From the IMG/VR virus record IMGVR_UViG_3300047476_000544, positions 1 through 22,240 of that record: a DNA stretch of 22,240 nt. One strand, given 5' to 3'. This DNA is from a virus. How positions within the stretch are numbered: the stretch's first letter is position 1; every line of letters starts with the position of its first letter. The translations under genes were made by a program, and so were the position numbers. Below, piece after piece: positions 6,939 to 14,473 of the stretch. The notes under the pieces were generated by a model that worked only from the letters and a program-made list of their open reading frames with translations, was not told the DNA's origin and searched no databases.

Positions 6939-8650
6939 TATTCATCTCCTCCGCCTTTGTTGATTTGATTTTCACCTAAACCAACTGCTGCCATTTGTCT
7001 GGCTTTATTGCGTGCCATACGAGCTTCTCTGGCTTCAGGAGTTTCATCCTTTGGCCCAGGAACTTTCATATTTTTAATTACGTCTTTAACTTTTGCTCTT
7101 TGTTCAGGAGTTGCATCTGCATCTCTTTTTCCTAAAGTAAAAGATCTACGTTGTGGCGCTGTGCTCCAAACTTCATCAATCTGTTTTGCTTCACGTTCTT
7201 TCTGTTTGCGTTCTGCCCACTTTTGTGTCTCTGTCTTACCATCTTTATCTTTTGGACCCTGAAAGAATTTCTTCTTTTTTTCACCAGGCCAATTTTGATA
7301 ACCTTGGACCTTTTTGGTTTCATCAACCTGAGTTTCTTCGCAATTCCATGCACGTCTTGACCAATAGTTAGCAGAAGTTTTATCTGTTAGATTACCTTGA
7401 CCGCCTGATCTTGCACAATATGACTTCTTACGGGCAGGAATATGCTTCTTAATAGAAAGATTCTTATCTCCAAAGTTTACCTTCTGAGCCTTGCCATCAC
7501 CATCTGGATCAACGAACACTTTTGATTTCTTAACATCGCCCTTCATTGGCTTATTCAAAGGAACTGTTTTGCCCTTATAGGTTGCTTCATCAACAACATC
7601 TTCTTGCATCTTTTTATTTTTTAGATACTGATATGCTTGTCCTGCCTTATCAGCGGCATAAGCAGTCCAACCTTTTGTACCAGGTAGTGTAGAAGCTGCA
7701 GCTACAACATCTTTCATAGGATTACCTACGCCTTGTTGTGCTCTTGAAGCAACGTCACCAGCTGTATATAAATTTGCAACCGTCATACCTGTTGCTACTG
7801 CTTTTTTAATTTTCGAACCAGCTGGTTTCTTATCTTCAGTAGATTCTTTTACTATTCTCTTGATAATCTGACCTGGAGTCTGCTGCTTGTAAATGTCTGT
7901 CAATTCATCGCTCCCTATAAATCTGGATGACGGTTTTGTGAAATCTTTTGAATGCTTCTCAGCGTTTTCTTCTAAACCAGCTTTTGATAATTTTTTATAA
8001 TAGTCTGGTCTTTCGCTGACATGAGCCTTAGCGATACGCTCTGCTGTTTTTTGATCTTTTGTATGTTCTTTTTCTACAGAAGCGCCTGACTTAATTGCTT
8101 TTTTGACATCAGACATAGATTTATCGAATTTATCTGATATTTTATCTACTGAAGGAAGAGGAGCGTTTAATTTGGCCTCTTTTACTGGTACGCAATTAGG
8201 AACGGATTTTCCTTTTTTAGTTTTCATACCAATCTGCTTATAACCTGTCCAACATGGATCAGCATCTTCGTTCTGCGAAGCTTTTAATGCTGCATCAGTT
8301 GGTGCGCCTTCAGAACCTGGCTTGCGCATACGTTCTCCGGATCCAGCTTTAATTCTTGCACGTTTTGCATGGATATTATCCCACAAACCACGTTTTTCGT
8401 TTAATAAATCTTCGTCTAACATTTCAGCAAAACCTCCAGCAATGAATGAATTTACACGATCGAATGCAAATGAATCTGGAGTTCCACCAAAGGATTCATT
8501 CCAGGTTGAATGACCTCTACGATATACTTCTTCAAGAATATCGATTGAATAGCCTGAATTTTGGGATTTTTTGTATAGAGATAATTTGGCCTTGTCAGTG
8601 AGTACGACAGACTCGCCTAGCTGAGTTTCAAATGTAGTAAAATTCTTCAT
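6938..8650 (-). CDS. large basic modular late protein, candidate internal head protein
   Basis: 570 residues, strongly basic. The N-terminus has L11-G-E13-S (possible prohead-protease site). Residues about 24-75 (S-L-Y-K-K-S, Y-S-I-D-I-L-E-E-V-Y-R-R-G) and 88-126 (G-L-W-D-N-I-H-A-K-R, G-S-G-E-R-M-R-K-P-G) are modules I recognise from marine T4-like phage proteins. So are C133-W-T-G-Y-K-Q to V-P-N-C153-V-P, and 400-437 (I-P-A-R-K-K-S-Y-C412-A-R to W-N-C437). Acidic linkers Q-V-D-E and Q-I-D-E separate modules. The paired cysteines could bind metal but this is not shown. The start follows a TATAAATA box by 66 bases, with AAGGGA upstream of the ATG. Function unknown; packaging with DNA is a hypothesis. 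Confidence 0.65.
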   Translation of the reverse strand: MKNFTTFETQLGESVVLTDKAKLSLYKKSQNSGYSIDILEEVYRRGHSTWNESFGGTPDSFAFDRVNSFIAGGFAEMLDEDLLNEKRGLWDNIHAKRARIKAGSGERMRKPGSEGAPTDAALKASQNEDADPCWTGYKQIGMKTKKGKSVPNCVPVKEAKLNAPLPSVDKISDKFDKSMSDVKKAIKSGASVEKEHTKDQKTAERIAKAHVSERPDYYKKLSKAGLEENAEKHSKDFTKPSSRFIGSDELTDIYKQQTPGQIIKRIVKESTEDKKPAGSKIKKAVATGMTVANLYTAGDVASRAQQGVGNPMKDVVAAASTLPGTKGWTAYAADKAGQAYQYLKNKKMQEDVVDEATYKGKTVPLNKPMKGDVKKSKVFVDPDGDGKAQKVNFGDKNLSIKKHIPARKKSYCARSGGQGNLTDKTSANYWSRRAWNCEETQVDETKKVQGYQNWPGEKKKKFFQGPKDKDGKTETQKWAERKQKEREAKQIDEVWSTAPQRRSFTLGKRDADATPEQRAKVKDVIKNMKVPGPKDETPEAREARMARNKARQMAAVGLGENQINKGGGDE

Positions 8651-8715
8651 TCGGAGTTTCCCTTGGGCTTTCCTAATATATGCGAGTCTGCCGTAGCCTT
8701 ATCGCACTGACGTTG

Positions 8716-8723
8716 TATTTATA
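8716..8723 (-). promoter_or_regulatory. T4-type late promoter (TATAAATA)
   Basis: Perfect minus-strand TATAAATA in the 80-base gap between the 435-residue gene and the 570-residue gene (ATG at 8650). The rest of this gap shows no terminator or small gene. It should start a late transcript covering the 570-residue protein, Dps and the 441-residue protein. Confidence 0.75.
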
Positions 8724-8730
8724 AAATATA

Positions 8731-10038
8731 TTATCTTGAAATTTCTTCCCAGTCCATCGATGCATAAATGTCAGCAGTCGCAAGATCAGAAGCAGCAACC
8801 AATGTTAATTCAAACGGAGAAGAAGTAAGACCATTTCTTTCTAATTGGAACGAAAACAGAGCTTCTTTTAGAATATCAACAGGCGTTGATCCTTGTGCAG
8901 AACCATTAGTCCACCCAGAAGCTAATATTCTGCCTCCTGAAAAACTTGTTCCTGTAATGTTGTATTCTACTGCCGAATCTGTACCAGCAGAAGTCCAAGT
9001 TCCACCAGTGGTTGTTCCAGAAGCCACAACTCGCCAATTATAATTGGCATTATTAGTAATACCCAACAAAGAAATAGCAGTAAGAATGACAATAGCATCT
9101 AGTCTATCTGGTGACGCTTTTAGTCTGATTGAAACAACAGGATAATATGTATTGACTGAAGTTAAATCTCTTGGAGCACCAATTGTTGTACCAACAGCCT
9201 GTTGTAACCCTCTTAATTCATACCCACCTTCAGAAATAACAGAAGTACAAATTTGTTTTAGAATACTAGAACTTGCAGTTGTTCCTGTATTCTTAATTTC
9301 GTATCGACAAGGCAATGAAGCTGAAGTAATATAAGCTGTTGTTACAAGATTCGAATGAAAGAATGTATGACAGTGAATAAATTTACCATCAATAACAAAT
9401 CCCATTCTAACAGCGCCGACGCCAAGCCATTCAATATCCATCCATAAAATTTGAGCTTTTGAGATATCTAGGGTAAGTAAAGAAGGTCCAGCGCCGTCTA
9501 GTTTATCAATGTTCCAATTTGCTTGTGTTACTCTTGTTTCTTGCATAGAACCAGTGACATAAGTTCTTTCAACCAAAGAAAGTGATGTACCATCTAATTC
9601 AAGATAATATCCGTTTTGAGCACCATAATATCCAACACGCTGTCTTAGGTTTGCTTTTGCTGTATTGAAAGAAAAAGTATTCATAATCTGAAGAGATTTG
9701 CCTGGCTGATAGGCAAAAATCTTAGTTGTTTCACGGACAACTTCAGCATCTGCAACTGTTGATACATTAAGATTAACAAGACCTTCATTGGTAGAAAAGG
9801 CGTACGTTCCACCAGCAGTATTTGAAGTAGACCAAAGGTTATTATCACGATATCTGTGAGAGGAATCAAAAAGAGTAAGAGGGGTTGAAACTCTTGCTCT
9901 ACCAAAAGCATCAACTGCTACGCCAGAAGGATTAGCAGCGCCAACCATATTTCCATATTCATCAGCTATCTGAACAACTTCGAATAATGTTTTGTTGTCG
10001 CCTAAAAATTGATGGGTATCTTTACGAAACTGTGCCAT
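8731..10038 (-). CDS. putative virion structural protein (fibre/appendage type)
   Basis: 435 residues. After an N-terminal stretch (F-L-G-D-N-K-T-L-F-E-V) comes N-P-S-G-V-A-V-D-A-F-G-R-A-R-V-S-T-P-L-T-L-F-D-S, a pattern I associate with large structural proteins of T4-like marine phages. The body is beta-rich with alternating Val/Thr/Ser/Gly and repeated short aromatic strands, ending in Y-A-S-M-D-W-E-E-I-S-R. No enzyme motif is visible. AGAGGT lies five bases before the ATG and the gene follows the ligase/nucleotidylyltransferase gene by 2 bases. A tail fibre, whisker or capsid-surface protein are all possible; I cannot choose. Confidence 0.65.
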   Translation of the reverse strand: MAQFRKDTHQFLGDNKTLFEVVQIADEYGNMVGAANPSGVAVDAFGRARVSTPLTLFDSSHRYRDNNLWSTSNTAGGTYAFSTNEGLVNLNVSTVADAEVVRETTKIFAYQPGKSLQIMNTFSFNTAKANLRQRVGYYGAQNGYYLELDGTSLSLVERTYVTGSMQETRVTQANWNIDKLDGAGPSLLTLDISKAQILWMDIEWLGVGAVRMGFVIDGKFIHCHTFFHSNLVTTAYITSASLPCRYEIKNTGTTASSSILKQICTSVISEGGYELRGLQQAVGTTIGAPRDLTSVNTYYPVVSIRLKASPDRLDAIVILTAISLLGITNNANYNWRVVASGTTTGGTWTSAGTDSAVEYNITGTSFSGGRILASGWTNGSAQGSTPVDILKEALFSFQLERNGLTSSPFELTLVAASDLATADIYASMDWEEISR

Positions 10039-10040
10039 AA

Positions 10041-12176
10041 TTAACCTCTGGTTGCATTGTTGTTTTTGCCTCTGTTCTTTATCTTATCGCGAAGAAGAAG
10101 ATCTCCATTAGGATCGGCTTCGTAATAAGGCAGAGACTTATCTCTTGTATTATGTTTTATTGGATCAAAGGCTTTGAATCCCAACAAATCGTGTTTGCTA
10201 TCTTTCATCATTTTTAGAATAGCACCATTTTGTTTATCTGCTGCCAGAGAATTAACACCAAAATACTGTTGTAATGGGTCAACTTGAATTGCTGGATTGC
10301 CAGAGACATCGCCAAAACCACGAACCATTTCTCCACCAGCAACTGTTTCTTCTTTTAGTTTCTTTGGTTTAACAAATTTAGCGAGGCCAGCTTGAACGTC
10401 TTTCATCATTTTAGTTTTATCAGCAGGAGTCATATGAGGCGAAGCCATTGCATGAAATGTTTCTGAATCTCCTGCAACCGCTGCTTTTTTCATAGCAGTT
10501 CCTGATGCGCCTTCGATTCCTTCTGCATCCGGATCTCTGTCGCCTGACGAAGCTAAATTGATGTTATTAAACTTATAATAACCATGCGGTCCTTTAACTC
10601 CATTATACGAATTTAGTAGTTTCTCGTAGCTTGGTAATCTCTCCGGGCCAGCAAAAACAGTAAAGTTTCTGATACCATTATTATACAATTTAGAAGCATG
10701 ATGTAATAAAGATGGCGATTCAGGGCTGGTCATTTCTACATTAGCACCAGGAAAAGATTTCTGGGCGTATGTTAATTTCTGTTCTGGAGTCAAAGGATTA
10801 TCTTTATTATGAGTATGAGTCAATAATATTGAATGAGATGCTCCAATTTTATTGGCATGATCGATAACGCCTTGAACTGCATGTAAATGACCTGCGTGCG
10901 GTGGCTGAGTTCTACCAATAAAGGTAACATGACTATTTTCAGGAGTCTTTAGCGATTCATAAAGAGATTCTTTGATGTTCTGTTTAGCCTGTTGAACCAT
11001 ACCATAAGCAGAGTTATTTCTAGTAAAATCGTCTTGATTTACTAATTTGATTCCACCATCAGTCATATAACCTTCATGATTTGTAGGCTGTCCATTAGGA
11101 AGTTCTACGTGCGAAGGAGCGTTCTTGTTCATAACGCCAACCAGAACGTTCTTGGCTTTCTGGATATGATCGTGAATCTTAAATAACTTATCAAAGTGTT
11201 CTTTATTTCTCATGATCTCATTAACTTTTTCTGAATGAGCCTGAGACTTTTTATCAACAGTTCCTTGAGTTTTATATTTTTCTAAATCTTTTTTGTGTTT
11301 CTGAGTTAGGAAATCAACATAACCTTCTGTTGTTAAAGGTTCGTTAGTTCCTCTTCTGACAACATCATTAGCATAAGCTCTCATGTCCATGTTATGATGT
11401 CCAACAGCATCATATGCTTCTGGTTTCAAACGCTGGTATTCAGTTCTAGCGTTTTCCATATGAGTATTAAATTCTCTTTGCTCGTCGGGAGTATAATTTG
11501 ATGGGTTAACTTGAACATCAGGATTTAAATTAAATACATCAGGATGACTACGAAACTTACCACGCTGTTGTGGTGTAATAGCCGAGGCTCTACCCTTCTT
11601 ATCATAATATGTGTGTAATGCGATACCGACTTTTGATTTATCAATCTGATCTGATTCGCCAGAACCTCTAGGAAATTTATATCTTAGAAGATTACTATGA
11701 AGTACAGAATGACCGTCGCTTCTGCCTGCTTTTTTAAGAACGTCACCTTTATACATTTCTCCTGGTTTCATATCAGGTGGAAGAATTTTATGACCATGAT
11801 CCAACATTGTGTGCATAACTTCCTGTAAACCAGGAGCATGACCATAATGTTTATCTACGTCTTCATGAGTCCATGCAATCTTAGGGTTTTTATTGAACAC
11901 GCCTTTTGTTGCGATACCAATTCTACCGTTTTCATCTTTAAGGAAATGAATAGCTGGAGCGCCATCAATTTTAGTTGAAACGAGTTTAGGGATATTGTTT
12001 TTTCTACCAAGAAGATAATTGTGCATCCTTGTCATAGTATCATGAACTTGCGCCATAGCTTCATGGCCATCAAACGGTAGATGATTAACGTGTTCAGAGT
12101 GAGTTCTTTGCTCAGTTGTCTGTTGAACAGATTTACCAGCTTCTGTTAGATAAGTCTTGAAATCCATTCTCATCAT
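10041..12176 (-). CDS. ligase-like adenylation domain fused to HxGH nucleotidylyltransferase domain
   Basis: 711 residues. The N-terminal half resembles the phage DUF6267-type, nucleic-acid-ligase-like family. K69-I-D-G72 is the lysine-adenylation motif I, followed by A-T-K-G-V-F-N-K-N-P-K (89-99) and Y-K-G-D-V-L (142-147). E368-G and G-I-K377-L-V are placed like motifs IV and V. From about 415 a cytidylyltransferase/NMNAT-like domain starts: F-I-G-R-T-Q-P-P-H427-A-G-H430, later G-A-S-G-T-A-M-K-K (556-564), a relaxed ISGTxxR motif. So two different nucleotidyl-transfer activities are predicted: polynucleotide ligation or protein adenylation, and a second AMP/CMP transfer. The N-terminus (F-K-T-Y-L10-T-E12-A) resembles a capsid targeting sequence. 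AAAGG precedes the TAATG-coupled start; ATGs at codons 2 and 4 are alternatives. Substrates unknown. Confidence 0.75.
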   Translation of the reverse strand: MMRMDFKTYLTEAGKSVQQTTEQRTHSEHVNHLPFDGHEAMAQVHDTMTRMHNYLLGRKNNIPKLVSTKIDGAPAIHFLKDENGRIGIATKGVFNKNPKIAWTHEDVDKHYGHAPGLQEVMHTMLDHGHKILPPDMKPGEMYKGDVLKKAGRSDGHSVLHSNLLRYKFPRGSGESDQIDKSKVGIALHTYYDKKGRASAITPQQRGKFRSHPDVFNLNPDVQVNPSNYTPDEQREFNTHMENARTEYQRLKPEAYDAVGHHNMDMRAYANDVVRRGTNEPLTTEGYVDFLTQKHKKDLEKYKTQGTVDKKSQAHSEKVNEIMRNKEHFDKLFKIHDHIQKAKNVLVGVMNKNAPSHVELPNGQPTNHEGYMTDGGIKLVNQDDFTRNNSAYGMVQQAKQNIKESLYESLKTPENSHVTFIGRTQPPHAGHLHAVQGVIDHANKIGASHSILLTHTHNKDNPLTPEQKLTYAQKSFPGANVEMTSPESPSLLHHASKLYNNGIRNFTVFAGPERLPSYEKLLNSYNGVKGPHGYYKFNNINLASSGDRDPDAEGIEGASGTAMKKAAVAGDSETFHAMASPHMTPADKTKMMKDVQAGLAKFVKPKKLKEETVAGGEMVRGFGDVSGNPAIQVDPLQQYFGVNSLAADKQNGAILKMMKDSKHDLLGFKAFDPIKHNTRDKSLPYYEADPNGDLLLRDKIKNRGKNNNATRG

Positions 12177-13666
12177 TAAAGACCTTTCATTAATGATTTT
12201 TCTTGTGGTGTGTAGAAACTATGTTGTCCATGCTGAGCGTCTGGGTTTAATCCAGGCCTTGGAGCAGTAGCCATTGGAGAATCTGATTGTGGTAATCTTC
12301 CTGAACTTGGACGGTTATAAGGTAATTTTGTTCTTGGTAATGGAGCAGCGGTTGGTTGAACGGCTGTAGTTTTTTTAGGTTGTTTTTTAATTGTAGGAGT
12401 TTTAACAACTGGTGTATTACTTGGTTCCATTGTTTTTTTAACTTGCGCCTTACTAACTGTTACGTTAATAGGCCCAGAAAGAGGATCTTGTCTTGTCGTT
12501 GGTCTAGTATCTAATCCTAAACTAAATGGACCTACTGAAAACGTAGAGGCTCCTCCATGTTTATGACCTTGAAGGCCATTTTTTTCTATGTGGTTTCCCA
12601 AATAATCTGACATATTAAATATATCAGCTTCAGGTTTCTGTCTGTTCGTAGAAGTCAAAAATGTTGGTAATTTATCTTTGTGTAAATTACTGATCGATCT
12701 CAACAAAGATTCTTTTAATTCGTTATGTTCTGGATTTCCAGGTTCGTGATCTAAAACTTGAGCAATTCTACCATGTATGGCGGCGGCCAATTCGTTTTTC
12801 ATTTTAAGATTTTCATCAGATACAGAATCATATATGTATCTTAATTCTGGGTTATCTCTAATATGACTCATTGCTTTTTGAGAAAGATTTCCACCAACAA
12901 CTCTTCCGTTTTCTCTTATTGGAACGTAAGATGGGTTTTTTGAATTATTTTCTTCATCATATTTTTGAAAATAATCTTGTAATTTTTTATGATGGTTTTT
13001 CAAAGAAGATCTCTGATTATTTAAACCATTATCAGCAATTTCTCTTAGTTTATCCCTAAGAGAACTGTTCGATCCGAACAGTCTGCTGTGATGATCATCG
13101 ACAATATCTGCCATGGTATTAACACCAGGAGCATAAATTTTCATGGAGCTTTCTTTACCTTTTGAATATTTCAAAGAAGCTCCAAGATGTTCCAGGAACG
13201 CATGAGCGTAATCTTGATTACCTGTGCCTTGATGACGAATTTTAAAAGCTAAATCTGCTTCAGATGGTTTGCCGGCATAAGCTTCAACTGCAGCTGGACC
13301 GCCAATTCCCATATGTTTAGATTCATCAATACCGTATCCCATATTTCTAACGTGATTTATGATACCACGAGCGGTTTTCTTAGAGTCTTCATGCATACTT
13401 TGCATTTCTGGGTTTTTAAAATGTTCTACTGATGGAGCTAAACCAGGATGATTTTGCCAATCTTTTTTATTATAGGTTCTGTTGTTTAAAAAATCAATTG
13501 CTTTTTCGTGCGCTTCTTCCGGAGAAGCGCCTGAAGATAAATGCTCTCTAGAATGGTTGATATAATCTTTAATAAATTCATTAGTAAAATGTTCATTAGA
13601 ATGACCAGAAAGGGCTGTTTCTTTACCAGAAGCCTCTACTAATAAAAATGAATTAAACCCTAGCAT
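12176..13666 (-). CDS. first late-operon protein, unknown function, possible nuclease-like core
   Basis: 496 residues. The N-terminus M-L-G-F-N-S-F-L-L9-V-E11-A again ends in L-x-E, as in T4 internal proteins. Residues about 110-190 are the most domain-like part: G-I-G-G-P-A-A-V-E, then S-E136-A-D138-L-A-F, about 26 residues later G-A-S-L-K166-Y-S and N-T-M-A-D-I-V-D. An acidic pair before a beta strand and a x-x-K strand recall PD-(D/E)xK nucleases, but the catalytic Glu before Lys is Ser, so this is weak. About 395-480 is a Pro/Thr/Lys linker. GAGGGT lies six bases before the ATG, 38 bases after a late box. It is coupled by TAATG to the ligase/nucleotidylyltransferase gene, so the two may work together. 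Function not recognised. Confidence 0.6.
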   Translation of the reverse strand: MLGFNSFLLVEASGKETALSGHSNEHFTNEFIKDYINHSREHLSSGASPEEAHEKAIDFLNNRTYNKKDWQNHPGLAPSVEHFKNPEMQSMHEDSKKTARGIINHVRNMGYGIDESKHMGIGGPAAVEAYAGKPSEADLAFKIRHQGTGNQDYAHAFLEHLGASLKYSKGKESSMKIYAPGVNTMADIVDDHHSRLFGSNSSLRDKLREIADNGLNNQRSSLKNHHKKLQDYFQKYDEENNSKNPSYVPIRENGRVVGGNLSQKAMSHIRDNPELRYIYDSVSDENLKMKNELAAAIHGRIAQVLDHEPGNPEHNELKESLLRSISNLHKDKLPTFLTSTNRQKPEADIFNMSDYLGNHIEKNGLQGHKHGGASTFSVGPFSLGLDTRPTTRQDPLSGPINVTVSKAQVKKTMEPSNTPVVKTPTIKKQPKKTTAVQPTAAPLPRTKLPYNRPSSGRLPQSDSPMATAPRPGLNPDAQHGQHSFYTPQEKSLMKGL

Positions 13667-13703
13667 ATTAGACCCTCATGATGGAATTTGAGTTAATTTA
13701 TTA

Positions 13704-13711
13704 TATTTATA
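13704..13711 (-). promoter_or_regulatory. T4-type late promoter (TATAAATA)
   Basis: Perfect minus-strand TATAAATA 38 bases before the ATG at 13666, starting six bases after the T-run of the terminator at 13717-13745. This is the probable main late promoter for the whole left block. Confidence 0.8.
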
Positions 13712-13716
13712 AATGC

Positions 13717-13745
13717 AAAAAGGGCAAGCCCTTGCGAGCTTGCCC
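13717..13745 (-). terminator. Rho-independent terminator (minus strand)
   Basis: On the minus strand an 8-bp perfect stem GGGCAAGC/GCTTGCCC with an 8-base loop is followed by five T. It would stop minus-strand transcription just before the late promoter, separating the replication block from the late block. The opposite strand has no T-run, so it should not end plus-strand transcripts. Confidence 0.8.
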
Positions 13746-13786
13746 CGATACCTTTCTGACAAAAATACGGTCTGGCGGAACGTTTA

Positions 13787-13794
13787 TATAAATA
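13787..13794 (+). promoter_or_regulatory. T4-type late promoter (TATAAATA) for the HNH gene
   Basis: Perfect plus-strand TATAAATA 55 bases before the HNH ATG. It lies inside an inverted repeat CGTTTAT-ATAA-ATAAACG (13781-13798). The 103-base stretch 13747-13849 also contains a GTAGGT...ACCTAC inverted repeat (13798 to about 13825) and the AAGGAG ribosome site, and no other gene that I can see. Confidence 0.7.
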
Positions 13795-13849
13795 AACGTA
13801 GGTCACGGATGGCAGTCCTACCTACTCTAACGCTAAAAGGAGCATCAGC

Positions 13850-14353
13850 ATGAATATTTATCACAATCATCACATAATCCCTAAACATATGGGTGGAACA
13901 GACGATTCGTCTAACCTCGTTCGATTAACCCTCGAAGAGCATGCAGCAGCCCATAAAAAATTATGGGAAGAACATGGTAAACACGAAGATTTTTTAGCTT
14001 GGCAAGGTTTAAGTAATCTACTAGACAAAAAACAAATTTTAAAAAGTTTAGGAAAAGAGAAAAAAGGAAAAATATGGGTTACGAATGATATTATTCACAA
14101 ACTCATACACCCAAACGAATTAGAAAAATATCAAAAAATGGGGTTTCGTAAGGGCAGACTTCCGATGTCAGAACAAGGTAAAGCTAATGTAAAGGCAGCT
14201 TCGCCTAAGAAACGTAAACCTTTAACAGAAGAACATAAGAAAAATATAAGCAGGTCTCTAGAGGGAAATATTAACGCAGGTTCAGGACCAAGAAAAAAGA
14301 TATATAAAACTTCATGGTATTCATACGAAAAGTATCTACAAAAAAGAGGGTAG
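13850..14353 (+). CDS. HNH homing endonuclease (free-standing)
   Basis: 167 residues, the only plus-strand gene. The HNH core is at the very N-terminus: N6-H7-H8-I-I-P-K-H-M-G-G, S-S-N22-L-V, then E-E-H31-A-A-A-H. The middle has G-K-I-W-V-T-N...K-M-G-F-R-K-G-R (about 73-104), a module repeated in phage HNH homing enzymes. Next comes K-P-L-T-E-E-H-K-K-N-I-S-R-S-L (about 123-137), a NUMOD3-like DNA-binding motif. The tail is basic. Such enzymes cut DNA lacking the element and spread it by repair. AAGGAG lies seven bases before the ATG. The flanking genes are both intact, so this is an intergenic insert and not part of an intron in them. Its stop codon lies inside the hairpin of a terminator serving the opposite strand. 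Confidence 0.9.
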   Translation: MNIYHNHHIIPKHMGGTDDSSNLVRLTLEEHAAAHKKLWEEHGKHEDFLAWQGLSNLLDKKQILKSLGKEKKGKIWVTNDIIHKLIHPNELEKYQKMGFRKGRLPMSEQGKANVKAASPKKRKPLTEEHKKNISRSLEGNINAGSGPRKKIYKTSWYSYEKYLQKRG

Positions 14354-14367
14354 GTTTTCACCTACCC
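14340..14367 (-). terminator. Rho-independent terminator of the replication operon (minus strand)
   Basis: On the minus strand an 8-bp perfect stem GGGTAGGT/ACCTACCC with a 4-base loop is followed by TCTTTTTT. It lies downstream of the last gene of the replication operon. It overlaps the 3' end and stop codon (14351-14353) of the plus-strand HNH gene; on the plus strand the stem is not followed by a T-run. Confidence 0.75.
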
Positions 14368-14392
14368 CCGAATTTCTTCTAGCGCAATATGT

Positions 14393-14473
14393 GTCGGGTG
14401 GAACCCCACCATTTACTCCCGACTATTCCGTTGCCCTTCTATTGTGGCTCGTGCCGCTGATGCTATAAGCATC
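14393..14473. other. structured non-coding stretch with nested hairpins
   Basis: Between the HNH stop and the 63-residue gene no frame looks coding. The DNA holds a perfect 6-bp pair GTCGGG (14393-14398)/CCCGAC (14418-14423) enclosing a GGTGG-AACC-CCACC hairpin (14397-14410). A second perfect 6-bp hairpin, GATGCT-ATA-AGCATC (14459-14473), abuts the stop codon of the 63-residue gene. I tested it by eye for a tRNA and found no acceptor or T-arm pattern. Could be mRNA 3'-end structure, a small RNA or a remnant of the inserted element. Confidence 0.4.

Noticed and set aside
7480-7520. D-P-D-G-D-G in the 570-residue protein as a calcium site
   Set aside because: As I recall the module in related phage proteins, the aspartates are replaced there, so the motif seems incidental.
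13850-14353. Group I or II intron hosting the HNH endonuclease
   Set aside because: Neighbouring genes are complete on both sides and on the opposite strand; no split gene is visible.
14370-14473. Possible tRNA gene beside the HNH gene
   Set aside because: No 7-bp acceptor stem, no T-arm GTTCNANNC and no anticodon arm of the right size on either strand.
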